The translations under genes and the position numbers were made by a program. Below the pieces are notes generated by a model. It had not been told where the DNA came from, did no database searches, and saw nothing but the letters and a program-made list of their open reading frames with translations. This document shows positions 34,124 through 40,840 of a stretch of 40,840 nt of DNA, in pieces. The DNA is from Paracoccaceae bacterium (GTDB lineage: Bacteria > Pseudomonadota > Alphaproteobacteria > Rhodobacterales > Rhodobacteraceae): NCBI GenBank assembly GCA_011620265.1, contig WOZM01000134.1, forward strand, positions 1 to 40,840, in the 5' to 3' direction. The first letter of the stretch is position 1. Each line of letters opens with the position of its first letter.

Positions 34124-35002
34124 TCAGACCCATTTCGCCAGCGGCGGCAGGCTCATCAGCACCGCATTCGCGTCATGCCCGGTCTCGAGCCCGAATTTCG
34201 TTCCGCGATCGTAGACGAGGTTGTATTCGGCATAGAGCCCGCGATGGATGAGCTGCACATCGCGGTCGGCGTCGCTCCAGCCCGTGCCCATCCGCCGTTC
34301 GGCGAGCGGCAGGAAGGCCGGCAGGAAGGCGCGGCCCACCGCCTGGGTGAAGGCGAAGTCGGCCTCCCAGTCGCCGGTATTGAGGTCGTCGTAGAAGATG
34401 CCGCCGACACCGCGGGCCCGGCCCCGGTGCGGCACGAAGAAGTATTCGTCCGCCCAGGACTTGAAGCGCGGATAATAGCCCGGGTCGTGAGCGTCGCAGG
34501 CCGCTTCCAGCGTGGTGTGGAAATGCAGCGTGTCTTCGGGATATTCGATGCAGGGGTTGAGATCGGCGCCGCCGCCGAACCACCAGGCATGCGGGGTCCA
34601 GAACATCCGCGTGTTCATGTGGACCGCCGGCGCATGCGGGTTCTCCATGTGGGCGACAAGGCTGATGCCGCTGGCCCAGAAGCGCGGATCGCTCTCCATT
34701 CCCGGCACACCGCGCGCAGCCATCGCTGCCTGCGCCCGCGCCCCGAGCCGGCCATGGACGGTGGAAACATTGACGCCGACCTTCTCGAAGGCCCGGCCGC
34801 CGCGCATCACGCTCATCAGCCCGCCGCCGGCATCGCCGCCGCCCTCTTCGGTCCGCCGCGTCCGGCCGACCTCGAACCGTCCGGGCGCCGCCGCCCCGCT
34901 GGCGCGGTCCTCCAGCGCCTCGAACGCCGCGACGATCTCGTCGCGCAAGGCGCGGAACCAGGCCGAGGCCCGCGCCTTTCCGGTGTCCATCTCTTCGCTC
35001 AT
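34124..35002 (-). CDS. hemF: Oxygen-dependent coproporphyrinogen III oxidase
   Basis: A 292-residue enzyme that converts coproporphyrinogen III to protoporphyrinogen IX with O2 in haem synthesis. Family segments are intact: RGGRAFEKVGVNVSTVHG, then HMNTRMFWTPHAWWFGGG, NPCIEYPEDTLHFH and GGIFYDDLN, ending in YAEYNLVYDRGTKFGLETG. Its presence indicates aerobic life. I place the start at ATG 35002 (MSEEMDTGK); nearby ATG 35011 is also possible and the ribosome site is not decisive. It is divergent from the lipoprotein cluster. Confidence 0.94.
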   Translation of the reverse strand: MSEEMDTGKARASAWFRALRDEIVAAFEALEDRASGAAAPGRFEVGRTRRTEEGGGDAGGGLMSVMRGGRAFEKVGVNVSTVHGRLGARAQAAMAARGVPGMESDPRFWASGISLVAHMENPHAPAVHMNTRMFWTPHAWWFGGGADLNPCIEYPEDTLHFHTTLEAACDAHDPGYYPRFKSWADEYFFVPHRGRARGVGGIFYDDLNTGDWEADFAFTQAVGRAFLPAFLPLAERRMGTGWSDADRDVQLIHRGLYAEYNLVYDRGTKFGLETGHDANAVLMSLPPLAKWV

Positions 35003-35153
35003 CCCGCCCATCCCGGTCCCATCGCCCCCTTCGCCTATCAGCTTAGACCGCCCCCCGCCAGAATGACAAATCCGCGCGGGCGGCAAGGGAGTGTTTGGCC
35101 CCTCCCCGCCGGACCGCTAGACTGGTGCGGTCACAATTGCCGCGAGTCGCCCG

Positions 35154-35522
<369 letters not shown>

Positions 35523-35537
35523 CCGGAAAGCCCGCCC

Positions 35538-35918
35538 ATGCGCCTTCGCCTCGCCCTCCTCCTCGTCGCCCTCGTCACCGCCTGCGGCACGCCGCAGGAA
35601 CAGTGCATCCGCACTGCGACGCGCGAAGTCAGGACCCTCGACCGGCTGATCGCCGAGACCGAGACCAACCTCGCGCGCGGCTACACCTACGAGGAATACC
35701 AGGTTGTCCGCCACGAATGGACACGTTGCGACGACTGGGTGCACGGCACGCCGGTCCGGATGTGCTTCGAACCGGTCTGGGACACGGTGAGGCGCCCGGT
35801 CGCCATCGACCCGCAAGCCGAGCAGCGCAAGCTCGACGGGCTGAAGGCGCGGCGCAAAGCGCTCGGCCGTCAGGCCGAAGCCGCCATCGCCGCCTGCCGG
35901 GCGCAATACCCGGAATGA
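35538..35918 (+). CDS. Tandem lipoprotein 2 of 3
   Basis: A 126-residue paralogue of its neighbours. The signal ends in LVTAC with lipid cysteine C16. The mature part has [18 protein letters not shown], a Tyr/Trp-rich middle ([19 protein letters not shown]) unlike copy 1, and the end [19 protein letters not shown] shared with copy 3. It also has four mature cysteines besides the lipid one. The stop overlaps the next start as ATGA, so copies 2 and 3 are coupled. Function unknown. Confidence 0.83.
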   Translation: MRLRLALLLVALVTACGTPQEQCIRTATREVRTLDRLIAETETNLARGYTYEEYQVVRHEWTRCDDWVHGTPVRMCFEPVWDTVRRPVAIDPQAEQRKLDGLKARRKALGRQAEAAIAACRAQYPE

Positions 35919-36298
35919 GGCGGACCTTCCTTCTGCTTCTCGCTCCGGTTCTCCTCGGCGCCTGCACAAGCGTCCCGCGCGACCAGTGCCTGCGGGCGGC
36001 AACCGAAGATATCCGCACCCTCGACCGGCTCATCGCCGAGACGGAGGCAGGGCTCGCGCGGGGCTACGGGATCGACCGGCAGGACGTGCCGGTCCTCGAA
36101 CGACGGCACTGCACCGGCCTTTCGGGCTCCGCGACCTGCCTGGAGAGCGATATCGTCACCGTCGAACGGCCCGTCGCGATCGACCCGGCGGCCGAGAACC
36201 GCAAGATCGCGAAGATGCGGGCGACGCGACAGGCGCTGATCCCGCGCGCGATGTTGCAGATCGCCGAGTGCAGGCGGCGCTATCCCGAGGCTCAGTAG
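35915..36298 (+). CDS. Tandem lipoprotein 3 of 3
   Basis: A 127-residue paralogue with the best lipobox of the three, LLGAC and C17. The mature part has [18 protein letters not shown], then a distinct middle with two cysteines (RRHC and SATC), [17 protein letters not shown] and a final cysteine near the C-terminus. Its stop overlaps the end of the convergent SDR gene by 7 bases. Function unknown; the conserved cysteine count suggests two disulfides in the periplasm. Confidence 0.83.
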   Translation: MRRTFLLLLAPVLLGACTSVPRDQCLRAATEDIRTLDRLIAETEAGLARGYGIDRQDVPVLERRHCTGLSGSATCLESDIVTVERPVAIDPAAENRKIAKMRATRQALIPRAMLQIAECRRRYPEAQ

Positions 36299-37101
36299 GC
36301 CGGGACCCGGACCGGGTCGATCAGCCCCCGCCCGCCATCGACGGTCAGGATCTGCCCGGTGACGAAACTCGCCCCGTCCGAGGCGAGGAACTGCGCCGTC
36401 TCCGCCACTTCCGACGGCGTCGCGATCCGGCCGAGCGGGGTGCCGGCAATGATCGTGTCGTGCCAGTCGGGATTGTCCTTCAGCGTCGATTGCAGGCTGG
36501 CGCTCATGATGCTGGCGATTGCGATGCCGTTGACGCGGATGCGTTCGGGCGCCAGCGCCACGGCAAGCGACCGCGTCGCCTGGTCGAGCGCGGCCCCGGC
36601 GATGGAATAGGCCAGCAATTCCGGCTGGGCGCGGCGCGCGGCGAGGGTCGAGACGTTGATGATCGTGCCGACCGGGCCCTCGGTCTGCGCGTCCTTTTCC
36701 GCCTGCGCGATCATCCGCTTCGCCGCCATCTGGCTCAGCTTCAGCGCCGGCAGCAGGTTCTGTTTCAGCATCGCGTCGATGGAAGGATCGTCGGGGTTCA
36801 GCGGATCGGTGGTCAGCACGGCGCGCTGCGCGTTGACGAGGATGTCGATCCGCTCGAACGCATCGACCGTCGCCGAAAGAAGGTTGGCAAGCGTCAGTTT
36901 CTGGCTGAGATCGCCGCCGAAACAGCGGATCGGCCCGTCCTCCTCCGCCGCCTGCCCGACCTCTTCGGCGAGCCGCGCCTCGTCGCTGTCGGCGAACATG
37001 ACGCGGGCGCCGCGTTCGACGAAATGGCGGGCGATGGCGAGTCCGATGCCTTTGGCGGCCCCGGTGACGATGGCGGTCTTGCCGGCGATGGACAGGGACA
37101 T
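36292..37101 (-). CDS. SDR-family protein lacking catalytic lysine
   Basis: A 269-residue Rossmann protein with the dinucleotide motif TGAAKGIG at 13-20 and a C-terminus typical of classical SDRs (FVTGQILTVDGG). The active-site YxxxK reads YSIAG (Tyr165, Gly169), so the lysine is absent, and the NNAG motif is changed to NAQR. Ser151 is present in NVS. It may be a binding or structural protein, or use a different mechanism, unlike normal alcohol/ketone oxidoreductases. ATG 37101 has GGAG 6 bases upstream. Confidence 0.86.
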   Translation of the reverse strand: MSLSIAGKTAIVTGAAKGIGLAIARHFVERGARVMFADSDEARLAEEVGQAAEEDGPIRCFGGDLSQKLTLANLLSATVDAFERIDILVNAQRAVLTTDPLNPDDPSIDAMLKQNLLPALKLSQMAAKRMIAQAEKDAQTEGPVGTIINVSTLAARRAQPELLAYSIAGAALDQATRSLAVALAPERIRVNGIAIASIMSASLQSTLKDNPDWHDTIIAGTPLGRIATPSEVAETAQFLASDGASFVTGQILTVDGGRGLIDPVRVPAY

Positions 37102-37142
37102 GGATGCTCCGGGATGATTCTCGGGCGGCAGGTTACGGGATT

Positions 37143-38150
37143 TCAGCGGCGCGGGCGAGGTGCGGCCACCGGACGCGTGCCCATGAGCAATTTGAAGCCG
37201 CCGTCGCCGCCGATCTCGGCAACCTCGCGGAAGTGCCTTGCCAGCACCGCCTCGTAGGGCAGATGCCGGTTCGCGACCATCCAGAGCCGGCCCGACGGCG
37301 CCAGCATCGCCGCCGCCGCCGCGATGAAGGCGGCGCCGAGCGCCGGCTCGGCGGCGCGGCCGGTATGGAAGGGCGGGTTCATGATCACCGCGTCGACCGG
37401 CGCCTCGGGGCGGAAGCGGGTCGCATCCTCCCAGTGGAAGCGGGCGCGGGGATCACCGATGTTGCGCCGCGCGCAGTCGAGCGCGGCGCGGTCGGCCTCG
37501 ACGAGGTGCAGGACCTCGACGCCCGGCCGGGCGAGGATCTGCGCCGCGAGCCAGCCCCAGCCGGCGCCGAGATCGGCGATCCGTGCCGGCAGCCTGTCGG
37601 GCAGCGCGGCGGCGAGAAGGGCGGAACCGTGATCGACCTTCTCGGCCGAGAACACGCCGGGCCGGGTGACGAAGCCCGGCGCCGGGATCAGGTCCGCCGC
37701 GCGCCAGTCGTCGAAACGCGGGCCGGCATCGAAGCGGAAGATCTTGCCATGCGCCTTCGCGATGGGCGCCGACACGGCGGTGCGGGCACGGATGTCCTTC
37801 AGCATCGTGTCGACGCCGTCGGTCTTCTGCCCGTCGATCCAGACCGGCCCGCCGGGATCGACCCGGCACGCGGCCTCGGCCACGAGCGCCCGGGCGGCGG
37901 CGCGGGCACGCGGCACGAAGACGACCGACGCGGCAAAATCGCCCGTGGCCTCCGACACCGACGGCACCACCGTCCAGCCCCGCGCGGCAAGGGCGTCGTG
38001 ATCGGGGCGGAAGCCCTGCACGATCACCGCCCGCGCCTGCGGCAGATCGGACAGATCGGTCGCGGCCCCCGGCCCGAGCACCAGAACCCGCCCCGACGGA
38101 GGCAACGCATCGGCGCCCTGAAGCGCGAGGGAAAGTCTCGGATGGGTCAT
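37143..38150 (-). CDS. RsmC-like SAM methyltransferase
   Basis: A 335-residue protein with the two-half layout of RsmC/RlmG rRNA guanine methyltransferases: a degenerate N-terminal methyltransferase-like half (about 1-150) and a C-terminal catalytic half with the SAM motif IADLGAGWGWLA (about 190-201) and the catalytic NPPFHTG. It probably methylates a guanine in 16S or 23S rRNA. It lies 19 bases downstream of the site where clpS transcription would come in on the same strand, so the two may form an operon with clpS first in reading order reversed: this gene is upstream of clpS. Confidence 0.85.
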   Translation of the reverse strand: MTHPRLSLALQGADALPPSGRVLVLGPGAATDLSDLPQARAVIVQGFRPDHDALAARGWTVVPSVSEATGDFAASVVFVPRARAAARALVAEAACRVDPGGPVWIDGQKTDGVDTMLKDIRARTAVSAPIAKAHGKIFRFDAGPRFDDWRAADLIPAPGFVTRPGVFSAEKVDHGSALLAAALPDRLPARIADLGAGWGWLAAQILARPGVEVLHLVEADRAALDCARRNIGDPRARFHWEDATRFRPEAPVDAVIMNPPFHTGRAAEPALGAAFIAAAAAMLAPSGRLWMVANRHLPYEAVLARHFREVAEIGGDGGFKLLMGTRPVAAPRPRR

Positions 38151-38169
38151 GCGGACCGGGGCCCCGCCC

Positions 38170-38511
38170 CTATTCCTTTTCCATCGTGCATTGCAGGGGA
38201 TGCTGGTGCCGCCGGGCGAAATCCATCACCTGCGCCACCTTGGTCTCGGCCACCTCGAAGGAAAAGACCCCGACCACGGCCAGCCCCTTCTTGTGCACCG
38301 TCAGCATGATCTCGAAGGCCTGCGCATGGCTGAGGCCGAAGAACCGCTCGAGGATATGGACGACGAATTCCATCGGCGTGTAGTCGTCGTTCAGCAGCAG
38401 CACCTTGTAGAGCGGCGGCCGCTGCGTCTTCGGACGGGTCTTTGTAATGACCGCGCTGTCGGGGTCATTGTCGTCCTTCCGGTCCGACAGGGTGATGGGG
38501 CGCAAGGCCAA
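38170..38511 (-). CDS. clpS: ATP-dependent Clp protease adapter ClpS
   Basis: A 113-residue adapter that delivers N-end-rule substrates to ClpAP. The core [19 protein letters not shown] and [19 protein letters not shown] is intact. I place the start at TTG 38511 because AGGAGG at 38518-38523 sits 6 bases upstream and the length then matches typical ClpS. ATG 38565 is in frame but lacks a good site and adds an unusual 18-residue tail. It is on the same strand as the RsmC-like gene, whose start lies 20 bases from the clpS stop, so clpS is upstream in the transcript. Confidence 0.92.
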   Translation of the reverse strand: MALRPITLSDRKDDNDPDSAVITKTRPKTQRPPLYKVLLLNDDYTPMEFVVHILERFFGLSHAQAFEIMLTVHKKGLAVVGVFSFEVAETKVAQVMDFARRHQHPLQCTMEKE

Positions 38512-38652
38512 AGGCTCCCTCCTCGGGATTCGGGCGCAGGGGTTCGGGACGTCAATATAATCCATGGGCGGGGTGAGAAAAAGGTTGCGATTGGATCGGG
38601 ATTGATCCGGACGCGCGAAAACGCCAGATTGGCCGTCCCCGAGGACGCGCCG

Positions 38653-39363
38653 ATGCCCCATCTCGCCACCATCGCCTTCGACGCCGACGACACGCTCTGG
38701 CACAACGAGCGCTTCTTCCGGCTGACCCAGGACCGCTTCGCCGCGCTCCTGGCCGACTACGCGCCCAGCGACCACCTCGCGGAACGGCTTCTCGCGGCCG
38801 AGCGGCGCAATCTCGGGCAGTACGGCTTCGGCATCAAGGGCTTCACCCTCTCGATGATCGAAACCGCCCTCGACGTGACCGGCGACCGCGTCCCCGCGCG
38901 CGTCATCCGCGAGATCGTCGCCGCCGGGCAGGAGATGCTCGCCCACCCGATCGAACTGCTGCCCCACGCGCGCGAGGCGGTGCAGCGGCTCACCGGGGAC
39001 TACCATATCCTCCTGATAACAAAGGGGGACCTCCTCGATCAGGAACGCAAGCTGGCGCAGTCCGGGCTCGGCGAGCTCTTCGACGGGGTGGAGATCGTGT
39101 CGGACAAGACCGCCCCCGTCTATGCCGGGATCTTCGCCCGCCACGGCCATCCGCCCGACGCCGCGATGATGGTCGGCAATTCGCTGAAATCCGACGTGCT
39201 GCCGGTTCTCGCGCTTGGCGGCTGGGGCGTCCATGTGCCGCACGACCTGACCTGGGCGCTCGAACACGACGAGCCGCCCGAGGGTCACGCGCGCTTTCGC
39301 AGCCTCGACGATCTCGGCGCGCTCGGCGACCTCGTCGCGGCGGTCGAATCCGGCCCTGCCTGA
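38653..39363 (+). CDS. HAD-family hydrolase
   Basis: A 236-residue haloacid-dehalogenase-fold hydrolase. Motif I is FDADDTLW with nucleophile D10 and acid D12; motif II Thr is in LLITKGD; motif III Lys is in [12 protein letters not shown]; motif IV is [12 protein letters not shown]. It is most likely a phosphatase of a small phosphorylated metabolite. GAGGA at 38641-38645 lies 7 bases before ATG 38653. It is divergent from clpS. Confidence 0.9.
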   Translation: MPHLATIAFDADDTLWHNERFFRLTQDRFAALLADYAPSDHLAERLLAAERRNLGQYGFGIKGFTLSMIETALDVTGDRVPARVIREIVAAGQEMLAHPIELLPHAREAVQRLTGDYHILLITKGDLLDQERKLAQSGLGELFDGVEIVSDKTAPVYAGIFARHGHPPDAAMMVGNSLKSDVLPVLALGGWGVHVPHDLTWALEHDEPPEGHARFRSLDDLGALGDLVAAVESGPA

Positions 39364-39503
39364 CCCGATCTGGTGGTCGCGCGGCCCCGCGCGACAAGAT
39401 ATGCCAAGCCCCCGCAAACTGTCTCAGCATCGGCAACAAACACATTGAAATTAGGGTGTTTTCGCATCGCGGCACCTGTGCTATCGTGGCGCAAATCAGT
39501 GAA

Positions 39504-39526
39504 GTCCCGGCGCCAATGACCGGGAC
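39504..39526 (+). other. Leader hairpin before the carboxypeptidase gene
   Basis: GTCCCGG and its complement CCGGGAC flank a 9-base loop, ending 16 bases before the GTG start. It may affect translation start. The rest of 39364-39542 shows no gene. Confidence 0.45.
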
Positions 39527-39542
39527 ATGAGGCAGGAAAAAG

Positions 39543-40840
39543 GTGAGACAGGTGTTTGCTTGTCCGGGGCAGTGCGTCCGACGCACCCGCATGTTCGTCG
39601 CATTCGTGCTGGCGTTTCTTCTCGTGCCGATGCTTGCGCTCGCGGCACCCTATGCCGATTTCGTCATCGACGCCCGCACCGGCGAGGTTCTGCACCAGGA
39701 CAATGCCGACACGCGGCTCCACCCCGCCTCCCTGACCAAGATGATGACACTCTACATCGCCTTCGAGGCGATCGAGCACGGCGAGATCTCGCTCGACAGC
39801 AAGGTCACGATCTCCAAGCACGCGGCCGCGCAGCCGCCCTCGCGGCTGGGCCTCAAGCCCGGCCAGACCATTGCCTTGCGCTACCTGATCCGCGCCGCCG
39901 CGATCAAGTCGGCGAACGATGCGGCGACCGCCATCGGCGAGGCGATCGAGGGGTCGGAGCCGGCCTTCGCCCGGCGCATGAACCGCACCGCGAAACAGCT
40001 CGGCATGACCCGCACGACCTTCGTGAACGCGAACGGTCTCACGGCATCCGGCCACCTTTCGACCGCCCGCGACATGACCATGCTCGGTCGGCATCTCTTT
40101 TACGACTACCCGCAATACTACAACCTCTTCTCGCGCACGACGGCCGATGCCGGCGTCGCGCAGGTCGCCCATACCAACCGCCGGTTCCTCGCCGCCTACA
40201 AGGGCGCCGATGGCATCAAGACCGGCTATACCTCGGCGGCGGGCTTCAACCTTACCGCCTCGGCCCAGCGCGGCAACAAGCGCATCATCGCCACCGTCTT
40301 TGGCGGCAAGTCGACCGCGAGCCGCAATGCCCGGGTGGCGGAACTGATGGATCTCGGCTTCGGCAAGGCGCCGAACCGGGTGACCGTGCAGAAACCCGCG
40401 CGGCCCGAATATCTCGCCAGCGCCGAGCCGTCCGAACCCGCCGATGACGGCATGGCCGAAGCCGTGGCGCGGGCCGTCACCACCGCGTCCGGCGCCGTCG
40501 CCGCGGGCAAGACCATCCGCCTCAACGTCGCCGTCGTCCGCAGCCCGCGCCCGAAACCGCGTCCGCTTCCGGGTGTCACGGTGCCGCCGGAAGAGCTGCT
40601 CCTCGCGATGCAGGACGACATCAACGCGGCCCTCGCCGAGGCGCAGGAACTCGCCCTGACCGAGCCGGCCGCCGAAGCAGTGGCCACGGCGGAGGTCGCC
40701 CCGGAAGTGGCAACTCCTGAAGCGGCCGCGCCCATAGAGGTCGCGACTGCCGACGCCACCGCGCCAACCGAAACCGCCGGCCCCACCTTCGTCGCGACGA
40801 CCGAGCCGCAGCCCGAGACTGCGATCGCCCTCGCCGCCGC
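39543..40840 (+). CDS. D-alanyl-D-alanine carboxypeptidase (cut by window edge)
   Basis: A periplasmic low-molecular-weight penicillin-binding protein that trims peptidoglycan stem peptides. Serine-enzyme motifs are complete: S63-L-T-K66, S123-A-N125 and K226-T-G228. I take GTG 39543 as start: AGGAAAAAG precedes it, and it gives the signal peptide a charged front (RRTR) before FVAFVLAFLLVPMLALA; ATG 39591 lacks both. After the catalytic domain comes a long Ala/Glu/Thr/Pro-rich stretch from about residue 330, and the frame is still open at the last base. The full protein probably ends in a cell-wall domain outside the window. Confidence 0.93.
   Translation, partial: MRQVFACPGQCVRRTRMFVAFVLAFLLVPMLALAAPYADFVIDARTGEVLHQDNADTRLHPASLTKMMTLYIAFEAIEHGEISLDSKVTISKHAAAQPPSRLGLKPGQTIALRYLIRAAAIKSANDAATAIGEAIEGSEPAFARRMNRTAKQLGMTRTTFVNANGLTASGHLSTARDMTMLGRHLFYDYPQYYNLFSRTTADAGVAQVAHTNRRFLAAYKGADGIKTGYTSAAGFNLTASAQRGNKRIIATVFGGKSTASRNARVAELMDLGFGKAPNRVTVQKPARPEYLASAEPSEPADDGMAEAVARAVTTASGAVAAGKTIRLNVAVVRSPRPKPRPLPGVTVPPEELLLAMQDDINAALAEAQELALTEPAAEAVATAEVAPEVATPEAAAPIEVATADATAPTETAGPTFVATTEPQPETAIALAA

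Noticed and set aside
32767-34251. A 494-codon plus-strand frame
   Set aside because: Antisense to chorismate mutase and the LysE gene; Arg/Pro/Asp-rich shadow.

Overview
The window reads as chromosomal DNA of a high-GC alphaproteobacterium, most likely a member of the Rhodobacteraceae. This rests on the GC-saturated third codon positions, the ClpS, PepT, HemF and GcvTHP proteins, a DUF3726 remnant, and the short genus-type palindromic repeats between genes. All functional calls are from reading the sequence; no database search was run.

Region by region. 1-4442: a GFA-zinc/GNAT fusion protein overlapping a hotdog-fold dehydratase, then a FAD oxidoreductase divergent from mnmD (tRNA wobble-uridine modification), which overlaps a DMT/EamA exporter. 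4443-21961: a block with visibly softer base composition. It opens with an IS110-type transposase remnant and ends with a MITE-like repeat next to a tRNA-Ala gene. It carries galU, an unknown 159-residue ORF, a 2822-residue cyclic beta-1,2-glucan synthase, a Crp/Fnr regulator, a 76-residue protein, a fatty acid desaturase and a complete ABC importer (binding protein, two permeases, ATPase). 21993-31568: tRNA-Ala(CGC), trxC, a DUF3775 protein, gcvTHP under a tandem glycine riboswitch, a gamma-glutamylcyclotransferase-like protein, pepT, gltX and a small zincin. 31575-40840: pfkB, a second MITE-like copy, a DUF3726 remnant, chorismate mutase, a LysE exporter, hemF, three tandem paralogous lipoproteins, an SDR protein lacking its catalytic lysine, an RsmC-like methyltransferase, clpS, a HAD hydrolase and the start of a D-Ala-D-Ala carboxypeptidase cut by the window edge.

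How the genes work together. GalU makes UDP-glucose, the substrate of the cyclic glucan synthase. The two genes are divergent, and each is preceded by a GGAAC-N16-CGTT element, the form of promoter read by the alphaproteobacterial general stress sigma factor EcfG. With a membrane-lipid desaturase and a Crp-type regulator next door, the block looks like an acquired envelope/osmotic-stress module. This is the most interesting reading of the window, although each enzyme family in it is known. The three tandem lipoproteins, each with a lipid cysteine and four further conserved cysteines, are the best candidate for something undescribed.
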